From positions 11,662,273 to 11,726,272 of the forward strand of contig CM046863.1 in NCBI GenBank assembly GCA_025617745.1: 64,000 bases of DNA. The letters run 5' to 3'. Source of the DNA: Heliocidaris erythrogramma. Taxonomy: Eukaryota; Echinodermata; Echinoidea; Camarodonta; Echinometridae. The notes beneath the pieces are model-generated. The model worked only from the letters and a program-made list of their open reading frames with translations. It did not search any database and was not told the DNA's origin. Shown here piece by piece: positions 22,125 to 33,733 of the stretch. A program made the position numbers and the translations under genes. Within the stretch, counting starts at the first letter, position 1, and each line of letters begins with the position of its first letter.

Positions 22125-23655
22125 CAATAATTCTGTATCTGTGAAATATATACCAAATATTAACTAGCGCAATAGTGCTATACTGCCATCTTGTGGCAGA
22201 ATTATGATCAGTTGTTGTTATCATACAATCGGGCCTTTATCGGCGCCGCGATGTGATCCTATCATTGTCTTAATAAAGTTAGGTAACTTAAGTAACTATT
22301 GTGATTGAAGTGTCTCCTTTGTTAGCCTAGAAAGATAACATTCGATGCCCCCTCATTCATTTTCTATAGGCAAAGTTAGTCGTAAAGGAAAAAAATAAAG
22401 ATAGATGTCCTTTGGAATTCATAGCTATGGTCATCTACCTCCCATTTTAGACTAACTTATAGAACAAAAAGAGAGCTGGAGAAAGTCAAATAATTATATG
22501 CCGAAGAATCATTTGTCTATGACATTGGTTCTTAATTTTTTTGTCAGGCCAGAAATATTCTTGAAATTATGTCGCAGGCCATACAAAAATGTATGGGACT
22601 GACGTATCTTGCCCGAAATCATTGTGTATTAATTTTCTGGTTTTCAATTGACACCTTAGAACCGTGAATTGTAATTTCGTCATCAAAATGTGCTAGTTCA
22701 GAAAAGATATAAAAAGCACAAAGAGTCTTTGCACTGCCCGTAAATAAGGTGGCGGTGCCCGAATGCCAAGTAATTTTGATATTCTCGGGAGGGGGCTGCA
22801 ACCCCTATTCCCGGTCTCATACACCTCTGCATACATCTGAATGGCCCATCTAAGGACTGAGGAACAATTTCAGAATACACCTCCAGATTTGTATCATAAA
22901 TAATTATTATCCTTATTTTTCTTTGTTTGACAATAACTCTTTGGTTTGACTTTTTTCAAACTATGCGTGGCAGGACGTGCAGCTGTGATAACTCCTTGGT
23001 AGGACAGGGAACAGATATCGTAAATTGAAATAATCAATGTTGCCATTTATGTGAGATGGAGTATAGCGACCGAGCGAAAAAGGGAATGTAGAGGAATTTT
23101 ATATTAGAGCAAACGTTGGCAAAAAATAATTTTTTTTTTAAATTGTTTAACATTAAAATAATTTTCTTGTGCCACTGTATGAGATACATTGCTCCTATAT
23201 GCGTATAAGGGAGCGGAGGGACCATGTGATGCTGATACCTCGCCTTTTGGAGCACTAGAAAGCTGATCGCAATACTGCAAGTTTTATTGTCTTGGGGGGG
23301 GGGGGGTAGGGGAAAAATATACAATAGACAGGGTTTCTAAATGTTAAGAAACATTGCGTCTATCAATATAGTATGGACCGTGGTGACAAAGTGCGATTTT
23401 TAAGGTTTAAGGTTTGCCTGATCACTGACAATGACTGACTGGCAGCTTATTATACAAATCATCCTTGTCAAGGTTGTAATGCGAAATCAATTAACACGTT
23501 TTTTTTCTTGCGAGGGGTCCGGGGGAGGGGGTTCCCTTTTTGAATGATTGGTAGGGAAAATTTCCCCCCCCCCCCCGCGCTTCCGGTGCCTATGGTCGTG
23601 AATGTATAAAAAAAATGTCAGTTTCATGGCGACATGTCTGATAACAGGCAACGAG
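22125..23655 (+). repeat. Copy 1 of a compound segmental duplication
   Basis: Shares ordered blocks with 25980-27110: ATATACCAAATAT near 22147 and 25987, GATAGATGTCCTTTGGAATT near 22401 and 26074, CTACCTCCCATTTTA, and ATGTTAAGAAACATTGC near 23340 and 27010. The offset shrinks from about 3.85 to 3.5 kb, so indels have accumulated. No coding domain was seen. It leads directly into satellite units. Confidence 0.75.
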
Positions 23656-24455
23656 AATTTGTAAGTTTAAGACTCTCCGACAAACGGAGGTGCTGCTAGC
23701 ACAAAAACCAGTACATCATGGACTTCTCTTCTCTTTTAGTATACTTTTCTCTACAAATCTCGAAAAATGACATGGATTTGTAATGTACACTAGATTTATT
23801 TTTCACCCATCCCATTCCTAGATAGGTTTCCAGCCAGCCTGTGTGTTTTGCAAGGTTTGGACTTTTTTCGCCGCATGACGGCGCTGCTAGCACAAACACA
23901 GTTCATGGATGGATCCCTCTGTTTCTTTTATAACGCCTTACCAGTTAAAATGTAACCGACCAAAGCGCTTACAGCATTAATACCCTTTCTCCTTCTGCAG
24001 TATATAATTCTCTACAAATCTGGAAAAATTACGAATCTGACATGGATTTTGAACGTAGAGTAGAGTTTTTTTAACCCATCCCATTCCTAGACAGGTTCTC
24101 AGCCAGTTCTTACGAGTTTTGCGAGTTTTTTTAATACTTTTTTCCGCCAACTGAGGTCGCTGCTAGCATAAAAACGAGTGCATGGACTCCCCCTTTTTTA
24201 CTTTCTCCTCCTTCAGTGTACTTTTCTCTACAAATCTGGAAGTTTGACGAATATGACATGGATTTTGACAATATTATCTCCGTCTCCTCTACCTTTGGGC
24301 CTAGTGTTTCGTCTAAAAATGCCTTCAGACTTAGCCATTTTTCTAATGTTGATACCTCGCGACGGCCGGCATGCAGCATATCGCCAAATATTCCCGCTCG
24401 CATGGTGGGTTTTCCAGCGATAGCACATATCATGTGACAAAATCTCATCGCCGGG
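23656..24455 (+). repeat. Satellite array A (~200-260 bp units)
   Basis: Three full units are marked by GCTGCTAGCACAAA-like text at about 23690, 23886 and 24149. Each is followed by AGTATACTTTTCTCTACAAA, TGACATGGATTTTGAA and CCATCCCATTCCTAGA. Open frames on either strand here (23696-23899, 24131-24448 and others) are satellite-derived and similar to one another, so they are not called as genes. Confidence 0.85.
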
Positions 24456-25979
24456 ATTGGTCAATTTGCCGTTTATTTTCGAAACTTTCTAAAAATCTTT
24501 TGGAGATTTAAATCAGTATATTCGAATCTCGTATTAAGAACTAGTTTAACAGTATTTTAAGATTAAAAATTAATCTTTTTAGATTTGATTTCATTTTAAT
24601 CCTGATTAAGATTTAAATGTTAAATCCCTGTATTAAATGCAGGTGCTATCAGTGGCCCCCCATGTTCGTTTATCAGCATCTTATAGCATGTTTAGTAGTC
24701 CGGAATTATCAGCAAATTGTTGCTGGTGTAAAAGTAGCACCGCCAGTACAGTCACCAAGGTCATTATACGAGCACGTGTAAAGTACTGAAACTCTAAATG
24801 TGCTAGGACCAGCACTTCATCTTTGAGTGTATGTGCTACGAAGTAGATTTACACAATTGTTACAAACAAATGCAGAACTGATTGAATTAAAAAAAAATAT
24901 TTTCTCATAGCACACAATGTTTTTTTTTTTTGTGACATGCATGGTCGAGCTAACAAAATATATTGCAGTGTTACACTGTACTCACCCTGTCGGTGGTTGG
25001 AAGTGCTTCTAAACATGCATTACTTATCGAGCAGGAAAGTGATGAATAAGTTGTGTCAGTAATATAACTTATGTGAGCAAGCACACCTTGCCATCATAGT
25101 AGGATTTGATTAATCACACAGAAACAACTAACCTAACCTAACTGACAGGCTAAATCTTCCTACAGAGCTACAGATATCAATCCGAATAACCTTGTTTTGG
25201 AGCAAAACGGAAAGCAGTTTGACATATAGACATTTTCTCTCGGGTATAAAAGAGGCGTTATAACAGGTGAGTACAAATGGGTCTAATATTGTACACTTAA
25301 GAAGTATTGAATTGCCAATGAAACTGTCGGTTCGCCTAATAATAGGTACGTTCACACGTAGAGCGATAGCATCGATGCTATCGAGGTGTCGATGCTATTT
25401 TGGTGAAGACCAGATAGTGTCGAGACCAAACGCTGTCTGAACGCAGATAGTCACGAGATAGAAGCGAGTTTCCAAACTATTCTTGCAGCGAGTTTAGCAG
25501 GAGTAAATCTCAGGATCCAGCGACAAAGCATCGACGCTTTGCGGTAGACCACCCGCCGCGCTTGTGACTATTTGTAATGTGAGCGCAATCGCTGCTATCT
25601 TCACTCGCTGCTATTGTAATTCTGTCTGTTTCATGTGGTGCTATACTATAATGCAATGTATGTATTCATGTGATGTACCCTCTTCCCTACTTTTTTTCTA
25701 TTATCATTATGTCTGTAATGTGATGTATATAGGGGTAAGTAGGCTAATGTGTATACTGTGTGGTAAGGAAGGGGATTGTTTTGTTGTTTGTTTGTTTTTG
25801 GGGGGTTCCTTCTTTTTATCTGTTTCTTTTTTATATATGACTAGGCACCACAAAACCACCCAAAAGTCGCATTGTGTGATTTTCAGTTAGAGCTCAATCA
25901 ATGTGTTTTGGTTGGCATGCATGGTCAAATTTTAGGTTTGGGTATTTCCTGAAAGAGTATACTTTTTTCTAAGTAATCT
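24456..25979. other. Spacer between satellite arrays
   Basis: AT-rich DNA with no recognised gene. Near 25364 there is an 18-bp perfect palindrome, GATAGCATCGATGCTATC, in a GC-richer patch (25350-25560). The frame at 25564-25890 (plus) shows no family motif. Confidence 0.45.
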
Positions 25980-27110
25980 AACATATATACCAAATATAAA
26001 CTAGCTTGAGCTGAAATACAATATTCGCTGCCCCCTCGTGAATTTTCTATACGCAAACTTATATAGGAACAAATTAAAGATAGATGTCCTTTGGAATTCA
26101 TAGTCGTTGTAAGCTACCTCCCATTTTACTGTACACTAACTTAGCACAAAACGAGTGCTGGAGAAGTAAAGTATAATATATGCAGAAGAATCATCATTTT
26201 GTTTATGCCATTATTTCTCCTTTTTTTTTTTTTTTTTTTTTTTTTGGGGGGGGGGGGGGGGGGCAAACACACTGAGGGGCCCCAACCCATACGAATATGT
26301 GGCCAATCTCAAACGCTTGGTACCTGCTTACAGCCCCCCCCCCCCCGTTTTCTTCCATATTCCTTGATATTTCCAAATTGCGAGGTTTAGAAATTTTCAT
26401 TTCAAAAAGATGCAATATTTGCATCATCCATCCTTATTTATTTATTTTGTTTCTAAATGGTGTGCACCAAATTTCTAACAATTTTTTGGGGGGATTGTAA
26501 ATGTACAGAAATTACATGATACTGGCACATTGCTGCCAGAATATGAGGATTATATTCGAGCACCTTGCAATATTATTATTATAAAAAAATTTAGGGGGCT
26601 GCAGCCCCGCCTCGTACACCTATGGGGCTATTCATTCAAAATATCCTTAGGAGACTATTCAAACATCGCTAGCTTCCAAGGGCATGTTTTAATGCATATT
26701 ACAGAATCATTCAACACTTTTTTAGAACAATATAACAGAATTTCTGCAGTATGGCGAAAAATTTGCTTTCATAACATTGAAATTTGCATTCAAGAGAAAC
26801 TTTACTCACACATGCAGGTTACAGCTTACTTAAAATTGTCATTTACATAACATTAAAGGTATACATATACTTTCATTTTGCCTTCTTTCAAGGCACAGAG
26901 AAGCACCTCCGTAATGACCAAACAAGAAAGGAAAGAAAAGAATGTAGACGTACTGCCAATTTTATTGGGGGGGGGGGGGGGGGGGTTATACGATAGACAT
27001 GGTTTCTAAATGTTAAGAAACATTGCATCTATAGTAGGGACCATAGTGACCGAGTGAGAAAAAAAAAGGCGGCTTAGTAGAAGAAATTATTGTTCCCGAC
27101 AAGAATTTGT
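25980..27110 (+). repeat. Copy 2 of the compound segmental duplication
   Basis: Ordered matches to 22125-23655, interrupted by copy-specific stretches and by T/G and C homopolymers (about 26220-26263, 26334-26346, 26967-26985). Also leads directly into satellite units. Confidence 0.75.
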
Positions 27111-28215
27111 AAGTTTAAGACGCTCCGCCACAAAGGGGAGCTCACAGCACAAAAAACGAGTATGGAGTACATGGACACGCCCCCCCCCCCTTTCAAACAT
27201 TTTCCTCCTTCAGTATACCTTTCAATGCAAATTTTGCATGTTTGATGGAAATGAAATGGATTATGAATGTAGAGTTATTTTGCACCATTCCCATTCCTAG
27301 ACAGGTTCCCAGCCAGTTTTGCGAGTTTTTAACTCCTTCGACAACGTGAGGGCGCTGCTAGCACAAAAACGAGTGCAATGATCACCCCCCCCCCCCCTTT
27401 CCAAACTTCTCCTCCTTCAGTATACTTTTCTCTACAAATCTGGAAAGTTTGATGAAAATGACATGGATTTTGAATGTACAGTAGAGTTATTTCGAACCCA
27501 TCCAATTCCTAGCAAATTTCCCGGCCAGTTTTTGCGAGTTTGGAAGTTTTTTACTCCTTCGACCACGTGAGGGCGCTGCTAGCACAAAAACGAGTGCAAG
27601 GGCCCCCCCCTCTTTTTTTGTTCAAACCTTCTCCTCCTTCAGTATACCTTTCTCTACAAATCTGGAAAGTTTCATGAAAATGACATGGATTTTGAATATA
27701 CAGTAGAGTTATTTTGCACACATCCCATTCCTGGACAGATTCCCAGCCAGTTTTTGCGAGTTTTGCGAGTTCTTTACCTTTTCCGCCACATGAGGGCGCT
27801 GCCAGCACAACAACAAGTGCACGGACCCCCTCCCTTGTTAAACTTTCTTCTCTTTCAGTATACCTATCTTTAGAAATCTGGAAAAATTGACGAATTTGAA
27901 TGTACAGTAGAGTTATTTCGAACCTACCCAATTTCTAGAAAATTTCCCAGCCAGTTTTGTTTTTGTTTTGTTTTTGTTTTGGTTTTTTACTTTTCCCGCC
28001 ACATGACGACGCTGCTAGCACAAAAATGAGTGCACAGACCCCCTTTTTCCTCCTTCAGTATACTTTTTCTACAAATTTGAATAATTGACGAATCTGACAT
28101 GGATTTTGAATGTACGGTAGAATTATTCGGAACCCATCCCTTTCCTAGACAGGTTCCCAGCCAGTTTTTGCGAGGTTTGATTTTTTTCCGCCACATGAGT
28201 TCGCTGCTAGGACAA
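27111..28215 (+). repeat. Satellite array B (~221-bp units)
   Basis: Unit markers GCTGCTAGCACAAAAACGAG or variants lie at about 27130, 27351, 27572, 27793, 28009 and 28201, so the central units are spaced at exactly 221 bp by eye. Each unit carries CTCCTTCAGTATACTTTTC, TGACATGGATTTTGAATG and CCCATTCCTAGACAGGTT. The minus frame 27551-27931 is two satellite units read through and not a gene. Confidence 0.88.
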
Positions 28216-29142
28216 AAACGAAAGCAAAATAATTATTAAAAAAAAAATAATAATAAAGGGGGGGGGGGTGGATGCGAGAAGTGGGAGTGAGAATGAGTGT
28301 GTGTGTGATTGGTAGGAGAATGGTGAGGGGGGAAGGATGGGTGGATGAGATGAGTGTGTAAGAGTGAGTTCGGGTGGGCCATGTATATCTTCCTCTAAGA
28401 TTTTTTAAAATCTTTTTTAAATAAAGAATCGTTTCAAGAAATCATGTATAATTGATATTTTTTTTTCTAAATGCATGTTCAATGATCGATATATTGTATT
28501 TGTTTTCTTTCTAAAAATAAAGAGCCTTTGTTCTGTTATTCCGATTTTAAGAAGACCTTATATTGTTTTAAAGTATAATTGGTCTATGTAAACTCTGTTC
28601 TTTAGTTCCTTTTTGTCTGAATATTATATACACTGTATTATGATTTAATGTGATATTAATGTATCTTTCAAGACGAAGGAATAATATATTACTTGAAAGA
28701 AAAAGCTCTTTATTATTACTATAAAGTATTATATGAAAGAAAATAGTTATATATCTATGTCCAACGATTGATGCATTGTATTTTCTTTTCATCGAAAAAT
28801 AATTATGGATAATTTCAGAGAATTTTATAATTTTTACTGGTATTAATGTATTTCATTAAGTGTCCTTGTATATGCAAATTATTTTATATGTGACTTATCA
28901 TGATTGTTTCTTGAAATGTAATATTGTTCTTGAGAGGAAGCAATAAAATATTATTCAAAACCCCCAAAAAATAATAATAATATTAAAAAAAAAAAAATGG
29001 ACCCCCATTTTAAGATAAGCTGCTTAGGCTAACTGACTATTTGTCTGATTTAGGCGCTGGCATGTCGAAAAATAAACAGGAGCATTAACTTCTTTAATCT
29101 CTTAGTAACATTAAAACTTATGTTTAAAAATATATAAGTCAT
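28216..29142. other. Low-complexity and possible retroelement 3' tail
   Basis: GTGAG-rich text at 28260-28380 gives way to AT-rich DNA with several AATAAA signals, ending AGCAATAAAATATT followed by C runs and A-rich repeats (28960-29000). A LINE 3' UTR is possible but unproved. The rest up to 29142 shows nothing. Confidence 0.35.
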
Positions 29143-29221
29143 AATGAGAAAAATCGATTGAACCTAGCAACTCATGAAAGTACATTTAATGAGTTGCTAG
29201 GTTCAATCGATTTTTCTCATT
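29143..29221. repeat. Perfect 33-bp hairpin
   Basis: Arms 29143-29175 and 29189-29221 are exact reverse complements (AATGAGAAAAATCGATTG... and its mirror) around a 13-base loop. It lies about 300 bp upstream of the first coding exon. Confidence 0.9.
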
Positions 29222-29540
29222 TACTAAGTCACATCATAGTCCCCTGCTAAAGTACTAAAACAATATCAAAAACACACATTTCGATTTTGTACTAAATTCC
29301 AAATAATGAATATAATTGGAAATACATAGGATTGGGCAGAGAAACCTTTTTTTACGTTACTATTCATATCATAGTCATTTTGTGGTAATAATAATGACGA
29401 AAAGTTTGCTTATATGTAGAATAATTTAAGCATAAATGGAATATTTTTTAAATGTATAATTTCATTTATCTTCATCTACAGTTCATCAGTGACAAGAGCA
29501 AAATCTACAGCTTCTTTTTTTTATCAGGGTGCATTTAGTC

Positions 29541-29601
29541 ATGAAAGCAAAAGGCCTGTTCCGTCGTTTGAGAAATGCCTTTTCAACTTCATTCAAAACA
29601 G
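29541..29601 (+). CDS. Exon 1 (coding part): start codon and basic N-terminus
   Basis: Twenty codons plus one base (phase 1). The exon itself probably begins at 29528 after a strong pyrimidine tract and CAG, so a non-coding 5' exon should lie upstream. The donor is ACAG|GTGATA. The leftover G joins AC of exon 2 to give Asp21. The residues read MKAKGLFRRLRNAF and on, basic and without acids. Confidence 0.7.
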
Positions 29602-31721
29602 GTGATAAAATCGGAATGCTCCTAAATCAATATTAAAGCAAAAAAGAATCTGGTCACTCTTTATTGTTCAAACTTACCATATAACCTGTCAATACGATAT
29701 ATATCAAATATATATAAAGTGTCCACTTTCTCTTTTGGTGAATGTATTATGTGTGTATATATATATATATATATATACGTGGTAATTTGAGGGAAATTAA
29801 TTTTACACAGATTGCTCGTATATGTATTGTTTTTTCTCATTTATTGGCAACAAAGCACATTATTTTGGCATTTTATATTTCATATGAAATGTTATACAAA
29901 TCTGTAGATCTATAGCTTATTTTCCTAAGTGATATTGATGCTTGTACACTACAAGTGATGTTGTTGCGTGTATTCAAAAATTCAAAATGGCCGTCGACCT
30001 GTCTATAGTGGCCACCGGTCTATAGCGGCCACTTTTACCGTTTCCCTAGGTGGCAACTATAGACAGGTTTTACCGTATATACGTGTTTTGTACACATATA
30101 ATTTTTCATGGAATACAAAGGCATAGTCATATATGACCTAAAAGCTGTTTCCCCCTCATTATTAATTTTCCTAGCTGTATCAAACTTATTTTCGTACATT
30201 TATATCATGTATCAGTGACTCTAATAGCAAAGTTCTCAAATACAATCATCAAAGTGTATTACTCATGATCATTGATTACTAATATTTATCAGACATATTA
30301 CTGCCACGTGATCCGGGACATATACGAGCCACAGATTCGAATGACTCGCATCCTGCAGGCTTACCAACATTTGGCCGAAGCTTGCGACAACAAGAATTCC
30401 TTTTACCCAATGACGCCTGTCTGGCTAACAATGGATCATTTGGAGCTGTTCCAAAGTGTGTCCTTGACTTTCAGATGCGGTAGGTTTTTTTAAATTCAAT
30501 ATTAATGTACATGCAGGTATAGATCTTAACTGTTTCCATATATTCAGACACTGATTTCTCTTTTTTTAAATTTTTATCGTAAGATGTAACGTTCTCTCCA
30601 ACAATGTCCAAACTGTTTAAAAAAAAAAAAAAAAATTTCTTACACCTCTATGACAATGAGGTCAACCCCCCATGTGGCCCATGGATCAAATTTGTCAGAA
30701 GGGGTATTGGTGTGCATTACAGAAATAAAACGTATAAAAGGTAGTTTTAGCACAACCTTAATGAATGATTTGGGTCATAGTCATATTTTTTCTTATATCA
30801 TTTCGTATGAAGATTGATGGAAGAAGCAGAAAAGGACCCAGAAATATGGTTTCGTCTAAAGATCAAACAGTTGTACAGAGAAGCGGTTCAACACGTTGCT
30901 GAATTTGTTGGTTCTAGTTACGATAACATTGTCCTTATTGAAAATGTTACGACAGGTAATTTGCGATTCATTCATTTGACTTTATTAACTTGGCTAAACT
31001 CTCCTAAGGGTAATCTCACTGTCTCCTGTTCTTGTGTTCACCTAGTTCTTTTTCGCCTTTAAACGGCACCTAACGTCACTGAAAGAACCAAACCGAATTT
31101 TCTCATATTGCATTGGGTAACATTTGGAAGAAATCGCAACTGCACGCCAAACCATTCTGTCCACTTCTGAATTTAAGACCAGCGATATATTTCATATTAT
31201 GTTGGTGATGCCAGTGAATTCAATACATTTATTTTGATCATATGTGTGAGCATATATATATATATATATATATATTAACAAATAATGATGGAACGGAATG
31301 AAGCAGGTCACTCGGTGTATTTACAATTTTTTTCGGCTCCTGGCCTTCTTCATGTTTATTTGCTAAATCAAACAGAATGAAACAAATACTACTACTAATA
31401 ATAAACAACTTAACAAAACCAATGACAAGACAACAGAATTATCATGAAGCTGGCAACATAAATCAACAAAAATACATGTTTCATTCTGTTTGCTTTAGCA
31501 AAATTGTAAATACACCGAGTGACCTGCTTCATTCCGTTCCATCATTATCTGTTCATATATATATATATATATAGATATGATCAAAATAAATATTTTGAAT
31601 TCACTGGCATCACCACCATAATATGAAATATATCGCTGGTCTTAAATTCAGCTGTGGACAGAATGGTTTGGCGTGCAGTTGCGATTTCTTCATTTCTTCA
31701 TTACGTTTCATCATATTTGTT

Positions 31722-31752
<31 letters not shown>

Positions 31753-33698
31753 TTTTGAATAAAGCCTGAAAAAATCTTAGCGCCCCGACCGGGAATCGAA
31801 CCGGGGCCACTGGCTTAAAGTACCGATGCTCTACCACTGAGCTACCGAGACACGGCCGGACGATACAATCGGTACAATCATTTCAGGCTTAAGGCATTTC
31901 AGGTTTATAGTCACTTGTTTTTACAAAACTATACAGGGTGATGGATTTCACCGCTTCTATGTGGCCGTCACTTAAATTGGAAGAGGCCTGCTATGCGGTC
32001 AAGATGAATAGTGGATGCCTCCCCTGTATAATTTGGTAAAACAAGTGACTATAAGCCTGAAATGATTGTACCGTCCGGCCGTGTCTCGGTAGCTCAGTGG
32101 TAGAGCATTGATACGTTAAACCAGTGGCCCGGGTTCGATTCCCGGTCGGGCGCCAAGATTTTTTCAGGCTTTATTCAAAAAATATTATGATTATAAATAA
32201 TCTCCTCTTTATAATTACAATAATATATATATATACACTAAAGGAAAAAAGAAACTTATAAAAGTTCAAGAGATCACCAAATTAAATTCTCTGCATGGAA
32301 ATGTACCAAATTTGGATATAATGTTGATTCAATGCATGGCTTTAAATGACAGTCAATAACAAAAAGTTTTCTTCAATGCCACAAAAGAAATGTGCACTGA
32401 AACAAAGGACTCTCTAATCCCAAAGTCACAAAGATAAACTGCAGTCTTGTACACCATATGCATGTCAATGAATGAAACAAAAGAATTTCAAAAGGGATTT
32501 GCAAGTTCATATCCAAACAGATTAATAGCCAGTATGTCCACCTCTAGCTTGCTGGCAAGCTGTACACCGTCTTCGCATGCTTCCGATCAGATTCGCGATG
32601 GTAGCCTGGGGAACATTGTTCCATTCCTCTTGCAGTGCTGCAATGAGCGTCTCCCTATTGATGGGTTGATTGTCACGCCTTGACACACGTCGACCAAGCT
32701 CTTCCCAGAGATGTTCAATTGGGGAAAGGTCTGGTGAACGGGCGAACCATGGCAGAACATCAATATCCTCTTGCTCGAGGGGTGCAAATCCCTTTTGAAA
32801 TTCTTTTGTTTCATTCATTGACATGCATATGGTGTACAAGACTGCAGTTTATCTTTGTGACTTTGGGATTAGAGAGTCCTTTGTTTCAGTGCACATTTCT
32901 TTTGTGGCATTGAAGAAAACTTTTTGTTATTGACTGTCATTTAAAGCCATGCATTGAATCAACATTATATCCAAATTTGGTACATTTCCATGCAGAGAAT
33001 TTAATTTGGTGATCTCTTGAACTTTTATAAGTTTCTTTTTTCCTTTAGTGTATATTATGTAGATGGTAAAAAATAAATGAAGACACTCCTTAAACAAGTC
33101 AAAAATACGAATTTTCGCCCTTAGGGCTTTATCAAGTATAATCTATTTTCAATGAAAAATAGTAATTTTATCCCAAACAAAGATGCGTCAAATATACACA
33201 TGCCCATACAAAAGGAAAAAATGCGTTAAGGCTCAAGATATATACATGTACGTCACAATGAATGAATGCGTCACAAAGAAAACTGGATACAGAGAAAGAA
33301 AGAACAATTCCCCCCTCCCTCTCTTCCCCCTCTCTCCTTCTCTGTGTTCTGCTCCATTGATGTCATGTATACCCCCGTCCTCTTTCTTCTTCTCTCTTTT
33401 TTTTTCTTTATCACGCATTTATACTCGTCTTCTTTCCTGCGCGCTTGTTCTTACATTCTCTGTTTCCAGTTTCATTTGTGAAGTATTCATTCATTGTGAC
33501 GTACATGTAAGTATCTTGCACTCTAGCGCATTTTATGTATGCGTATGTGTATATTTGGCGCATTTTTGTTTTGGATAAAATTATCATGTTTCAATCAAAA
33601 TAAGTCATATTTGATAAAGCCCTAAAGGGCGAAAATTCGTAATTTTAACTTGTTTACGGAGTCTTTTCATTTATGGTGTGCAGTTTACATATATACGG

Positions 33699-33733
<35 letters not shown>

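Larger units (their letters stand above)
31748..32186. repeat. Palindromic element 2 of 4, with tRNA-like sequence in both arms
   Basis: Left arm 31748-31938, right arm 32022-32186, about 83 bp between. Outer ends read TTTTTTGAATAAAGCCTG and its mirror. Each arm contains a tRNA-like head (A-box text TAGCTCAGTGGTAGAGC, B-box text GGTTCGATTCCCGGT) pointing outward. AT microsatellites flank both sides. Confidence 0.85.

Noticed and set aside
27551-27931. 126-codon minus-strand frame
   Set aside because: Two satellite units read through; similar peptides appear from every other unit.
30272-30493. 73-codon plus-strand open frame over exon 2
   Set aside because: Out of register. The neighbouring frame gives the family motif LANNGSFGAVPK and joins both adjacent exons in phase.
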